Source of the DNA: Tetradesmus obliquus
Lineage: Eukaryota; Chlorophyta; Chlorophyceae; Sphaeropleales; Scenedesmaceae
Assembly: GCA_030272155.1 (NCBI GenBank)
Contig: CP126206.1
Span: forward strand, 4,200,001-4,264,000
Direction: 5' to 3'
DNA length: 64,000 bases
Below are positions 1 to 11,542 of this stretch, in pieces; position 1 is the stretch's first letter, and each line of letters begins with the position of its first letter. The position numbers and the translations under genes are program-made. The notes under the pieces are model-generated. The model was not told the origin of the DNA and did not search any database. It was given only the letters and a program-made list of their open reading frames with translations.

Positions 1-1750
1 CCCTAAACCCACATCACGGCCTGCACGCACTGGTTGCAAACGACCTTAAGCACTAAACCCTGCCCACCAAAACACATATGACATATAAACATCGATTTTG
101 CATTCCCAAAACCTCTCAACCCACCTGAGCGCGCCAGTTGAGGACGGCGTGGCTGCTCCAGGGCAGCATGCTGCTCAGCACACCGCCCTTCGCAAACCCT
201 GAGCCTAAAGCAGGGTTTACACACTGGTCTAATAACCCCCAAAGCCCTAAACCCTAAAGCCACCTGAGCGCGCCTGTTGAGGATTGCGCGGCTGCTCCAA
301 GGCAGCATGCCACTCAGCACATCTGCCTCCTCAAACCCTGAGCCCACAGCAGGGTTGTACTGGCGTAGCAAACCCTTCAAGGCCCTAAACCCTGCCCACC
401 TGTGTGCGCCTGTTGAGGACAGCGTGGCTGGCTGCTCCAGGGCAGCATGCCACTGAGCACATCCCCCTCCACAAACCCAGAGCCCACACCAGGGTTTAAG
501 CACTGGCTTTAAACCCCCAATTTCCAAGCCCTGAACCCTAAATCCACCTGTGCGCGCCTGTTCAGCATGGCGTGGCTGGCTGCTCCAGGGCAGCATGCCG
601 CTCAGCACATCTCCCTCCTCAAACCCCAAGCCCACATCGGGGTTAAGAAACTGCTTCTCAACCCCCAAGCTCTAAAACCCTGCCCACCTGGCATGGCTGC
701 TCCAGGGCAGCATGCCACTCAGATCGCTCTTGCGCTGCGGTTTTACACATGTAGGGTTTTGCCCATCCCCAGGACAGTATAACCCACCTGTGCGCGCCTG
801 TTGAGCACAGCATGGCTGCTCCGGAGCAATACATCAACTTTGCCTGATTCGGGCGGGCAGGCACATCATTTTTGTCATAGATGTTTGTTCTGTGGTTTTT
901 GATTCGCGATTGCCAGCAGACCTTGGGTGCTGCTGAGTGCCTGCCTCGAGTTCATGGTGCAGCTAAGGCACTGCGGGGCACTGATGCAGTGCACCGAACC
1001 ACGGAGCTGCTCCGAATGTGTTCCGTGTATCAAAGTATGTTTATAAATATATTTTGGGCGTGTAATACAACGTATTACGGCAATTTTGTGATACTGAAGA
1101 AATAGGGAACGATTAGGGAATCCATAATAGGGAAGACATTTGTCCCTAATAGGGATTCCCTAAGCGTTCCCTATCCACGATATAGGGAACGGCTTAGGGA
1201 ATGGTTAGAGGAAGCAGTTGTAAGTGCAGTGCCCAGGGCAGCATGCCGCTCAACACATCCCCCTCCTTCAACCCTGAGCCCACATCAGGGTTGACACACT
1301 GGTACTAAACCCCAAGCCCTAAACCCTAAACCCACCTGTGCGCACCTGTTGAGCATAGCATGGCTGCTCGAGAGCAGCATGCTGCTCAGCACGTCTCCCT
1401 CCTCAAACCCCGAGCCCACAGCAGGGTTTACACACTGGTACTAAACCTGGAGCCCTAAACCCTGATCACACCTGTGCACGCCTGTTGAGGATGACATGGC
1501 TGCTCCAGGGCAGCATACCACTCAACACATCCTCCTCCTCAAACCCAGAGCCCAAACCAGGTTATATGCACTGGTTTCGAACCCCCACAGCCCTGAACCC
1601 TAAACCCACCTGTGCCCGCCTGTTCAGAATGGCGTGGCTGCTCTACGGCAGCATGCCGCTTACGACATCTCCCTCCTCAAACCCTAAGCCCACATCAGGT
1701 TTCACAAAAGCTAAACACTAAACCCCCAATCCCTAAACCCTGATCCCACC
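1..1750 (-). repeat. Tandem echoes of the 3' end of MDR exon 3 (about ten, in two blocks)
   Basis: Units of about 130-150 bp repeat near 121, 262, 401, 545, 690, 785, 1215, 1335, 1470 and 1610. On the minus strand each encodes a diverged copy of EEGDVLSGMLPWSSHAVLN and ends in a donor (CAG|GTGGG). They lie downstream of the real exon (1914-1750). The intron part of each unit contains CCCTAAACCC motifs, which makes the block look like subtelomeric satellite. The block is split by an unrelated insert at about 841-1202. Confidence 0.85.
841..1202. other. Insert interrupting the MDR echo array, with TAGGGAA inverted motifs
   Basis: This AT-richer stretch shares nothing with the flanking units. 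Its right end carries three copies of a 20-bp motif of the form ATAGGGAACGCTTAGGGAAT, at 1105-1125, 1155-1174 (inverted) and 1182-1202. The last two form a hairpin with a 7-nt loop. No coding capacity is recognised. It may be the remnant of a small non-autonomous transposon; no target duplication was found. Confidence 0.45.
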
Positions 1751-2082
1751 TGTGCGCGTCTGTTGAGCACAGCATGGCTGCTCCAAGGCAGCATGCCGCT
1801 CAACACATCTCCCTCCTCAAACCCTGAGCCCACATCAGGGCCAGCACGCAGCACCCGGGCAAGGCCGCGGCTGCTGAGGGGTTCGCCAGGTGTAAAGGGC
1901 TGCCTGTAGTAGCCCTGTGTGTTAGGGGGATAGTGGTTGCAGCAGCAGCAGCAGAGTCAGAGGTACATGTTTTATGTTAGCCGGCAGTACCACCAGCACT
2001 AAAAATGCATCACCCGGGCAATGCCGCGGCTGCTCAGCGGCTGGCCTGGTGTGAAGGGCTGCCTGTAGTAGCCCTGGAGGCA

Positions 2083-2135
<53 letters not shown>

Positions 2136-2775
2136 GTCACCTGTGCATGTTTTTATGTTTGCCGGCAGCTCCACCAGCAGCAAAATGCACCACCCGGGCA
2201 AGGCCGCGGCCTCTAAGCGGCTGGCCTGGTGTGAAAGGCTGCCTGTAGTAGCCCCGGCGGAAAAAACAGCAGCAGCAGCAGCAGCAGCAGGGCTACATGC
2301 AGTGTTTCAAGGGTTGCTAGTAGTACACGCGCGGCAAAACTGCACCAGCTAGAGTAGCAGCACACCCACAGCTGCTGACCAGTACTCCCATTAGAACACA
2401 CATCCCACTCTTTCTCCGCTGGGGCAAAAGCACCGCCACACTGCAAATACCGCCACCACGCCTCCTATGCCCACCTTGCTGTCGCGCATCATGCCCCTCA
2501 AACGCATAGCTGCTGGGTGAAACAGACGCGGCACCAATCACTGGACCCTTCAACACACCACACCCGCTGCTTCCCGACCACCTTGCTGTCGCGCATCATG
2601 CCCCCGCCCGCATCATGCCCCCGCCGCTTCCCGCCCACCTTGCTGGCGCGCATCATCGTGTTACGTAACTGTTACATAACGCACTCGCTGTCCCCTTGGG
2701 CACCACGCCTCCTATGCCCACCTTGCTGTCGCGCATCATGCCCCTCATGTATGGGTCCACACTCAGGTAGCTGCG

Positions 2776-2864
<89 letters not shown>

Positions 2865-3973
2865 AGCAGCGCAGCAGCAGGAGTTGGTGTGGTGATGGCA
2901 TGACTGCAGCATATGAAAGAAAGTATGTGCTGTTTACTGTGCTCTGTGCACTACTAGGCACAATGCACAGCATGGCCACTCACAGCAACTCCACCAGGAC
3001 GTCGCTCTCCCCCATTGCTTGGGGGTCAATGCTGCTGGCAGCCACCTCAAAGTCAAACGGCAATGCATATGCTAATGCTCAGTCTGCAGACATCAGTGCA
3101 CTCACAGCAGCTCCAGCAGGATGTCGCCCTCCCCCATCTGCTTTGGATCAAAATCGCCAGCAGCAACATGCACTAAGCACATCATACCAAACATGCAACA
3201 GTGGACTGCTCACAGCAGCTCCACCGAGATGCCGCCGTCCCACATCTGTTGAGAGTCGATGCACTATCCACTGTTCACTATCCGTCGCCTGCTATCCACC
3301 ATGCACTGTGCACTACGCATCAGACGCACCTGCTGACAAAGAGTTTATCACACTCACAGCAGCTCCACCAGCGTGTCGCCCTCCCCCATCTGCTTTGAGT
3401 TGATGCTGCTTGCTGCCACTTAGGAGTCATACAGCAATGCATTTATGGTAATGCTCAATTTGCACACATCACATAATTGCACTCACAGCAGCTCCACCAG
3501 GATGTCGCCCTCCCCCATCTGCTTTGGAACCATGCTGCTGGACGCCACCTCAAAAGTCACACAGAAATGCATATGCTACTGCTCAGTTTGCACACATCAC
3601 ATCATTGTACTCACAGCAGCTCCACCAGAATGTCTCCCTCCCCCATTTGCTGTGGATCGATGCTGCTTGTAGCCACCTCAAAAGTCATCACCAGCAACTG
3701 GCCTGTCATCCACATGCACTGTTCACAATGCAATGTTCACAATGCAGAAGTCTTTGCCTTTTGCTGAGGGTTTTGGCACTATGCACTAGTCAACATGCAC
3801 CGTGCACTCGGCATCTTTGCACATCTTCGTACTCACAGCAGCTCCACCAGGATGTCACTCGCCCCCATTGCCTGGGGGTCAATGCTGTTTGTAGCCACCT
3901 GGAAGTCGTCCGCAGCAACCGCCCTGTCCTCCACATGAGCCTTCCAAAGCACGCTGGTGACCTGCAGAGCCAT
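1750..3973 (-). CDS. MDR-family NADPH-dependent oxidoreductase (alkenal/prostaglandin reductase type), 5' part
   Basis: Three exons join in phase: 3973-3837 (45 codons plus 2 nt), 2770-2722 (17 codons with the split codon) and 1914-1750 (55 codons), giving the first 117 residues; the rest lies beyond the left edge. Seen: ATG at 3973, donors GTGAGT, GTGGGC and GTGGGA, and acceptors CCGCAG and ACACAG. The motif YLSVDPYMRGMM is diagnostic of the zinc-independent MDR group that reduces alkenals and 15-keto-prostaglandins with NADPH. It is followed by PFTPGEPLSSRGLARV and FEEGDVLSGMLPWSSHAVL, the matching segments of the N-terminal GroES-like domain. Expected role (family knowledge): cytosolic detoxification of reactive alkenals or a quinone-type reduction; the substrate cannot be told. 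All three exons are surrounded by repeated partial copies of their own ends. The catalytic Rossmann domain is not in the window, so activity cannot be judged. Confidence 0.85.
2010..2260 (-). repeat. Echoes of the 5' end of MDR exon 3 (two copies)
   Basis: Two units lie upstream of exon 3. The copy at 2073-2014 keeps a CCTCCAG acceptor after a CTG run and encodes GYYRQPFTPGQPLSSRGIAR. The copy at about 2254-2194 encodes the variant PFTPGQPLRGRGLARV and has lost the AG acceptor. Both differ from the real exon by several substitutions. Confidence 0.8.
2440..2721 (-). repeat. Echoes of the 3' end of MDR exon 2 (three copies)
   Basis: Copies of the segment encoding MMRDSK followed by GTGGGC occur at about 2620-2655, 2567-2600 and 2460-2500, downstream of the real exon (2770-2722). 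They share parts of the following intron as well. Confidence 0.75.
2774..2880 (-). repeat. CTG triplet tract before the 3' splice site of MDR exon 2
   Basis: An interrupted (CAG)n run on the plus strand reads (CTG)n on the gene strand and leads straight into the CCGCAG acceptor of exon 2. It stands where a polypyrimidine tract would be expected. Confidence 0.8.
2980..3700 (-). repeat. Echoes of the 3' end of MDR exon 1 (six copies)
   Basis: Copies begin near 2985, 3103, 3205, 3352, 3480 and 3600. Each encodes a diverged form of FEVATSIDPQAMGEGDILVELL ending in a donor (CT|GTGAGT). All lie downstream of the real exon 1 (3973-3837). Spacing is irregular, and the intron sequence between copies has diverged more than the exon-derived part. 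Confidence 0.85.
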
Positions 3974-4144
3974 GGTGCTGCTGCTGCTGCTGCTGGTAGT
4001 GGTACTGGTGTCACTGCTATATGTATCCTGCTGCTGCAGCAGAGGGTATACGCCTGCTAGATCCTGATTTGCAAGGCGACCCGTGTGCCTGAGTTGCTGT
4101 TGCTGTGGCTTCAGCAAGTTGATGCTGGTGGGATGCTGCTGCTT

Positions 4145-4193
<49 letters not shown>

Positions 4194-5833
4194 CCTGTGA
4201 CCCAGCTTGTTAACTAGCACCTGTTAAGGCAATAAAAGGATATCAGGTCGGTTTAATGTACCGCGATTGGCGTAGCTTGCAGTGAGAAACCTGCAGCAAA
4301 GCGGACAGTCTGTGTCGTTTGACGTGGCAGTAGCGAGTGCTCTGCCCACAACAAGCAGCAAATAAACTCAAGTGCAAACTCCTTGGCTGAAGCACGCAGG
4401 AAGCTTGGCCAGGTGCAGGCCAGCAACTGTCGTAGCACCGATGACACACCTGCCAAGCCCTAGCAGGGCCAACGCGATGAGTATGCGTATGCAGCTGTCA
4501 TGGGGGCATACTTGAACACATTTTATGGCAAGCTAGGCCCAACGTGGTGATTTTCAAAGCACGAGACAGGTGAGCGTCCCCTGCCTAGTTCCACAGCCGT
4601 TGATCAACACCTGCCGTGGGTTGATTCTCGCCAGGCAGCGGTGAGGTGTTGCAGCTGCAGCGTGCACTGCCCACAGATAGATTTCTTGTCAATCTATAAT
4701 GTATTTATTACCTTTCTTTACTTTAAAAGCATATGAAGATTCAGACAAATTGTTTGAAAGCCAAAAATGGATTTTTATGGAAATAAGTAGTCACTGACTA
4801 CTTCGTGACGAAGCAGCTGCTTCAAGGCCACCTGGGCCCCAGTATGCACTGGCAGCACACGCCGCCTCGGCGCATCTCAATCTCAGCACTCAGTGTCTGC
4901 CAGTTACCGGCAGTACAAGCAATGTCACATTAACTGGCAGACACTGAGTGCTGAGATTGAGATGCTTCCTGAGGAGTGATCCGACCCCGTCACACGCAAC
5001 TTGTAAAGATGGACAGTCTCGCATGAGAAATGCATGGCTTGGCCAGGAGAACCCCCGCCCAAGGTCCCCCGACGCTCCATGTTGTCCTGAGGCAGCTCAG
5101 CCAGGCTGGCGCTTCCATGACGGCTCAGCAGTGTTCTCGGGGGGAATCCTATGGGATTCTGGCCAGACAAACAGCTGGCAAAATGTGAGATGTTCTCGGT
5201 CATTGCTATGGCATTGCTATGGCACGCGCACGCATTCTGAACCCAACAACCCATTCTGGACCCAAGGGCTCCACTCGAGTTGAGCAGTCATGCTCGCTGC
5301 AAGTGGCGTACTGCGTCGCATCGCCTCATCTGCAACCGGCTTTGGATACTGCATGATGACCAGCTACTTGGCCAATCATCCGCTTATAAGACAACCCCCG
5401 GTAGCCACCGCCAGTGCCAGTGGCACTGGCAAGGCTTGGCTAGTGAAATACGCCACCAGCACAGGGGCCCATCACTGCACATCATAAGCGTTGAGAAGGA
5501 TACATCGCTGCACCACTACACCAACGTAATGCTGGCCTCAGCAGCAGAGCAGGAGAAAAAAACATATGCACGAGTGATATGGTCTCCTGCTCTGCTCTTG
5601 AGCATATGTATATGCTCGGCACAGCGATTGAACTGGCAAGTCATAACCAATGACGCAAACAAAATGACGCATGCCTCGGAGGCAGGGCACCAGCCAGTAT
5701 CGTGAAGGCAACAAAAATGAACGAAGCTGTCACACAACGAAAGCCTCATGTGGGAAGCCTAGGCCGACCGCATGCGCCTTCGTCAGGGCTGACACACACG
5801 CGCATGCGATGGCTGCACACCAATGCTTGCCTG
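3974..5833. other. Spacer between the MDR 5' end and the LRR gene 3' end
   Basis: No convincing gene is seen. The stretch next to the MDR start has short CTG runs (about 3974-4015 and 4140-4190) and may hold its 5' UTR and promoter. A perfect 35-bp inverted repeat lies at 4872-4965. The remaining open frames are short and lack splice-consistent extension. Confidence 0.6.
4872..4965. repeat. Perfect 35-bp inverted repeat with 24-nt loop
   Basis: The left arm (4872-4906) and right arm (4931-4965) are exact reverse complements, beginning GCATCTCAATCTCAGCACTC. The loop is 24 nt. Pairing stops abruptly at both ends. As RNA it would form an uninterrupted 35-bp stem; as DNA, a cruciform. Confidence 0.95.
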
Positions 5834-8800
5834 CTATGGCCGACACACACCAGTCACGCGCGTACCTGCTATGGCTGCACACCAATCTCCAGTGCAAGCG
5901 CCACCCGCCGTGGCTGTGTTGTTCGGCCAGGCGAGCCACATGTCACACATGTCTAGCGGTTGCCAGAATCCTTGTGTGAATTCCAGCTCTTCCATTCGGC
6001 TACAATTAAATCGTGGCCTCATGTTGTCATGGGAATATGTAGGATGTTGAAGCCAGCGTAAGCCTGAATCTTCGAAGCATGCGCTGCACGATGCGTTGCG
6101 CTTGACCAGAAACAACTGGGCGCATGAGACAGGCGGGGTGGAGCCGCAACTTCCTTGTTGCCAAGTCGGCCTGTTTGCAACTGGCGGCAGGCAGCCTTTG
6201 AGGTCAGGATTGTCATGGATGGCCAATGCGTGGCCTTCCAAAAGGAGCCGCTTCAACCAAGCCGTAGGCAGCGTCCCAAGCAGGGAGCAGTTGCTGAGGT
6301 ACACCTGACGAATGGCGCCGTGCAATTCATACGCAGGCCCGCCTACACCGTTCATTGCAACTTCTTTGTACATGTAAGAACCCAAGAACGATGGCGGGAT
6401 CGTGGTATTGAGAGGATTGGAAGCAAGGTCAAGCACAACCAGCGTACTCCAATTGGCGTAAATGGAAGGCAGTGGGCCGCGCAACATGTTGTGCTCAAGG
6501 TACAGTCCGAGCAGGGACTCCCATCGATGCCACGTCTCCGGGCAACAGGGGCCGCTCAGTTTGTTGTGGCTGAGGTCAACCGCGCCACTGAACCAGTGCA
6601 TGAGGTTGGGGGGCAGCGTGCCACTGAGGCTGTTGTGGGTTGCAATGAGGTAGCCTTGGCGGCGTATGCCCGCTGCTCTCCCGGTTGCGCTGATGCTGCC
6701 GCTGAGTTCGTTGAAAGAGAGATCAGCGGACAGCTTGAAGGTTCCATTGGCCCCAGGCGTTGAAACCAAGGGCGGCAGGGAGCCGGAGATCTTGTTGTGA
6801 TGAGCGAGGACCTCCATGTAATTGTTGAAGTGGGCCCAGAGTTTGTCTATGGGCATGTTGTTCCACCAGACGTCCGGAAGCGCCGTCAAGGAGTTGTGGC
6901 TCAGGTCGACTCGAGCCGCGCTCTTCAGCTGCAAGACGCTGGGCATTGGTCCTACAAGTTGGTTGTGGGCCATCTGCAACCGTCTGAGAAGCGGGAAGCT
7001 GCTCGGCTCTATTTCCAGCGTGTCGAAAGCGTTGTAGTCCAGGTTCAATGACTCTAGCGTTTTGAGGTTGGTGCCATACGAGGCCGGCACGTTGCCGGTC
7101 AACATGTTGTGGCTAAGGTCAAGGCTCTGCAAGCCAGAAAGTGTGCCCTCTTGTAGCTCGGGTAATTTGCCACGCAGCATGTTGAACGCCACACTCAGAG
7201 TCCCGAACTTCGTAAATAGGCCGACTGGTGGTGCGGGCAGAGTTGTGAAGCTGTTGTGAGATAGGTCGGCATAATACAGGAACGGCATTTTGGCAAAAAT
7301 GTGCAGCGGCACCGGGCCCTTCAGTCCAAGGTTGAACAGCCTCAGTGAACGCATTTTGGTGAAGTTTGCCCAAGCTGCCGGAATGACAGGACTGGCCAAC
7401 TGGCACGTCATGTTGGGAGGCACGCCCCATTGATTTTCGGCTGGATCATAACCAAACTCCATGTCGATGACCCGCACAAGCTGGCCCAGTGCACCCCAAG
7501 AGCTCGGCAAGCTGCCTGTGAGTGGTTTGGTAAACCTCAGTCTGATGTCGAGTCCCCAACTCACAACTCCACCCGGTGGAGCGGGCCAATCCGAACTGTC
7601 GCATGACACCCCTGTCCAGAACTCTTCGTTGCACAGGTCGGCTTGTGGGACCCAATTGTCAAACAGCCCTTCGCTGGGGTCAGCACCAAGCTCCGCAGCT
7701 CCACGCAACAGTGCCTCTTTGATGTAAGCATCATGCACAGGGGCGACGCAATCCTTCACGCTCCTGGATGCATTGCCCCTTGTTGTCCATGAGCCTGGGC
7801 AAGGTGCACATGGCGCGGGAGCAGCAGCTGAGCCACCTACAACAGGCGCACAACACACAAGCACACACGCACAGCAGACAACACTCGTCATGTGCAGACA
7901 ACGAAAGAAGTAGAGTGAAACTCGGTTATTCCAAGTGTAAATGCTGCTGATGAAGCACCAAAACGAGTCCATGGCCATCAACTGTGACGTGCCATCTATA
8001 TTGTTGTTGTATGGCGTGCCAGTTGTAGATTGTTGTAGAATAGAGTATGCGCAGGTCCTTGCCAGCCACAATAACATGCATAGAAGGAATTAGGCGGGCA
8101 TGCAGGTGAGCATGCATGCTCGGCTGCCATTGATGGTCAATGCACGTCATATGTGCAACTGCCATGCTCAGCAAGAGCTGGTGGAAACAAGCTGAACCTG
8201 TGGTTGTTGAGCAAGTTTCTGTGCGCGCAGCAGTAGGAGCATATTGGATGCACTGGCTGATTTTGCTGGTACTGCCCGGACAGGTAAAGTGTGTGGAGGC
8301 CACGGGCGCCGCCCCTGGCCACAACCACCCTCATTAGCCTAACTTACCAAGGAGCTGCAGAGCTGCCTGGGTAGTCACTCACTCACTTGCTGCGAATCAT
8401 GTGTCAGGCTGACTGAACTCACCAAACCACCATTACTAATCAGTAGATTGGTAAACTTTGGCTCACATTCAAGTCACTCATATGCCACGTCCCGTTGAGC
8501 CTTGCAATACGCACAGCATGTCGAGCACAAGCAACGCACCCGACAATCGCACTGACCTGAGTATGTGCCTTGAAAGCAGGGCCCGCACACACAACTTGGG
8601 CTGTCCACCCTGCTTCCGTAGCCAGGTGCGCAGCCAGTGCATGCATCTGCCGATGTTGAGCCAGCGTGTGCTGTTGTGTAGTGAGGGTGGCACTTCTTGC
8701 ATAATGAGGAGCCGCCTGCACTGTAGCTTCCTTTGGGGCACAGCCTGCATCGCTGCTGCATGCCTGAGGGATATCTTCCAGGGGGGCAAGCGGCAACAAC

Positions 8801-10180
8801 AGGCACTGCGTTGCTGCCGACACCTACAGGTAAGCCATCGTTCCTGCCACCTGCTGTGGAGGGGAAGGAGTTGCCAAGGTCTTTGCCCGACTGGCCTGCG
8901 GCTGAGGTGTCACTGGCCGCTCTTGTCGGCTGGCCTGCGGCTGATGTGTCACTGGCCGACTGGCCTGCGGCTGAGGTGTCACTGGCCGCTCTTGACGTTG
9001 GCAGATGTACCGCGCATGCGGCGATGGTGGTGAACCTGTCTCCAGGCGGTGTAGTCATCCCTTTGGGGCAAGGGGTGCAAGGCAACGGTGCAGGGCCGCC
9101 ACCTGGATGAGACAACAGCGTGCATGACGCATTGGTAAGATCCTACAAGCATGCGACTGCTTATGACAATGGGGCCACGGCATTTGCTGAACACCATCAG
9201 CACTGCCAACCAGGCTATTGTGCCTGCGAAACTTGTCAAGTTGCGTTTAGGTGCTTTTGTTGTTGCCCAGCGGAGCGAAACCCCACTGGCTGGCCATACA
9301 CGGCAATCAAGCAAACCTGAGAGAACCTAAAGCTCAGACATGTGTTCATCCTGTTGTGGCTCATACCATCTAAGATGGTGCCAGGACCCACATGTAACTA
9401 TCCTCTCTCAAAGCTCAACCCCGGCCGGAGCCTGCAGCACGTTGAGGCGCTGTTGAGGCGTTGTATGCACAGCCACACGTATTATTAGTATTATTACAAT
9501 TAATATTATTATTAGTATGGTATTGGTCAGTCACGAGCTTGCCTGAGTAGGTGCCGGCGGGGCAGGGGAGACAGACACATGACGGCACTCCACCAAGCAG
9601 CTCATGCCGCCCATAGCCAGGCAAGCACACATTGCATTCTTCCCTTGATGCAGCGCCAGTGCGGTTGCTGTATAGGAGGTACCCATTGCTGTCCTGCACC
9701 GGTCCAGATGCAGTGGTGTAGCCATCAGAGTTGCACGTGCAGCATGGGCCGCATTGGTAGTAGCCAAAGTGGTACGTGGACTGTCTCCTACCGACAAGTT
9801 CGTAAGATTCTCCCCAGGTGACGTTCCCAGGCTTGAAAGACCCTTTGCCACACTCCTGGCACCAACACTCACCACACTCATTGGCATAGGGGTCCCCCGA
9901 GGATAAGAAGCGCCCAGCGCCACATATCTCGAGAATGCATTCGCATGGATCGTGTGCAGCAGGCAATGCCTGAGAAACTTGTGGCATGTTGACACTCTGA
10001 GCTTGCGCAATAGGTGCATTCAATGTGCTGCCACCTGCCCGCAGTAGCATGTGGTGGCTTACGCGTGCCAGGCGCCCAGCCCTGGCATCTTGCCCGCCGT
10101 TGTTGTGGATGTAGGTGTTAGGCGGGTTTTGAGTCTCCCAAGACGACCTAGTGGGGATCATTCCCAGGGCTTGGGGTCCA

Positions 10181-10220
<40 letters not shown>

Positions 10221-10305
10221 ACATTGACGCTGACGTTGCAACAGTCGACAGCAGCATCGCTGCTCCCGCGCACAGCATAACAGTACCAAACATACCGCCC
10301 TCCAT
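5834..10305 (-). CDS. Secreted Cys-rich, leucine-rich-repeat protein
   Basis: Three exons join with intron phase 1 throughout: 10305-9543, 8805-8557 and 7836-5834, giving 1,004 residues. ATG 10305 starts a signal peptide (hydrophobic MLCAGAAMLLSTVATSA). Exons 1 and 2 encode Cys-rich modules (CPPGRYPSG, CPKGSYSAGGSSLC, CGPCFQGTYS) like GCC2/GCC3 or ephrin-receptor-like repeats. Exon 3 begins with another Cys pair (CAPCPGSW), then an LRR N-cap-like region (LFDNWVPQADLCNEEFWTGVSC) and about a dozen plant-type LRRs with LDLSHNxLTGxxP cores. There is no C-terminal membrane segment or kinase, so an extracellular or wall protein is inferred. The first donor is GC (GC-AG intron). ATG 7891 could start exon 3 with its own signal-like peptide, but the matching phases favour one gene. 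No exon echoes were seen here. Confidence 0.75.
8880..9010 (-). repeat. Short tandem repeat in intron 1 of the LRR gene
   Basis: Units built from CTGGCCTGCGGCTGAGGTGT and CACTGGCCGCTCTTG recur three times with a shortened middle copy. The repeat lies just upstream of exon 2 on the gene strand and does not resemble the exon. Confidence 0.75.
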
Positions 10306-10711
10306 TATGAAGACGTGCACGTGGTTGAATCAGCCAATGTGGGCAGGGAGGTGCCCCTGTTCTGCTGGGCACCTGCAGGGCCTTGTTGAAAGTTCCTGTG
10401 TCCAGCAGTGATACCCTGCGAGTCAACATACTCGTGTTGAAATACAACCTTTATAATGGAACCAGCTATCCATTATCGACGCCCGCTTCGAGCTCACCTG
10501 ATGGCTTCTGGCCACGCGCTTCGAGCTCTAGTTTTGAAGGCCAGGTCATGCACAGTAGGACAAGGCTCTGCAGCTGAACAGCAAAATGTAAACAGCGTGA
10601 TAACATCTTCTTATAGCAGCATATGTTGGGCTCGGACGTATGTGTCGCGACACTAGCGAGGGGCGTAACAAACAGCAAGCACGGCGGGGCGTAATCAGGG
10701 GGCGTAAGCAC
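10306..10711. other. LRR gene 5' flank
   Basis: This 400-bp stretch runs from the LRR start codon to the transposon edge. It likely holds the 5' UTR and promoter. No gene or clear box is recognised. Confidence 0.4.
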
Positions 10712-11434
10712 CAGCTAGGTATGGTACAAACGTAGCATCTGCATTTTGCAACAAATCAACACAGCTTGCAAGCAGACAGCCATGCTGGCATAGCAACCTG
10801 CTGTATGTGGCAGGCACAGTAAGGCACAGCTGCCAGTGCTGCTGCTTTGGTTTGCTTGCATCCCAGTTGCACAGCAGGGCCCTCACCTGCCAGCAGCAGC
10901 AGCTCCAAACTGCTAGTGATTTTGAGCTCCAGAATTCGCCTTGATCACACAGCATGGATGTTTGCAGGAAACTGTGTAGAATACTAGTACTCAACAAACT
11001 CTGTGCAGCCACACTAGCTGCACGCGCGCAGCAGCTGCCGGTGGGCCTGAAGCGGTGTTGCGCAGTATGTAACAGATATGACAGTTGAAACTGTATGTGC
11101 AGCGCACAGCGCCAAGCAGCAGAGCGCAACAGCAGCGGCAGGGCACTTGGCACACCAGAACTGCAGTGCCTGATCAGCCAGCAAGGGAAGCCCAGAAGTA
11201 TTACAATACACATCAAAACATGTTGCAGGCAGCAGCACCCACAGCAACACTCTACAGCGCAAGTTAACATATGTAACAGCCGAGTCGGGGCACTTCAGGG
11301 CAACGTGTTTTCAGCACTTTTCTTGCAGCACACTGTGCCACTGCTAACAGCTCAAATTGATTTAGATTCGTCGTTGAAAGCTTGACATTTATATGTAGGC
11401 CACTTGTTCGCTACGTTTGTACCATGCCCAGCTG
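10712..11434. mobile_element. 723-bp terminal-inverted-repeat unit, left copy
   Basis: The ends read CAGCTAGGTATGGTACAAAC and, reverse-complemented, CAGCTGGGCATGGTACAAAC, continuing to about 25 bp with two mismatches. There is no credible protein inside. It matches the right copy in every stretch I compared. It resembles a non-autonomous element; the superfamily cannot be assigned. Confidence 0.85.
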
Positions 11435-11542
11435 AGACCGGTCAAACTCCATGATGCTGCATGCTGTTGTTTGACCTGACCAGTTACTTCTGTTCACACT
11501 GCTGCTAGAAGCACAGCTAACATATCCATATGTTTTGGATTC

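Noticed and set aside
1-1840. Subtelomeric satellite or chromosome end
   Set aside because: The CCCTAAA words are short and interspersed, and every unit contains a coding copy of an MDR exon end with a splice donor. An intronic echo array explains it better.
5834-7891. LRR protein starting at ATG 7891 with its own signal peptide
   Set aside because: The hydrophobic start overlaps a pyrimidine-rich intron end (CCTGTTGTAG), and the exon fits phase 1 with the upstream Cys-rich exons. Kept as an alternative.
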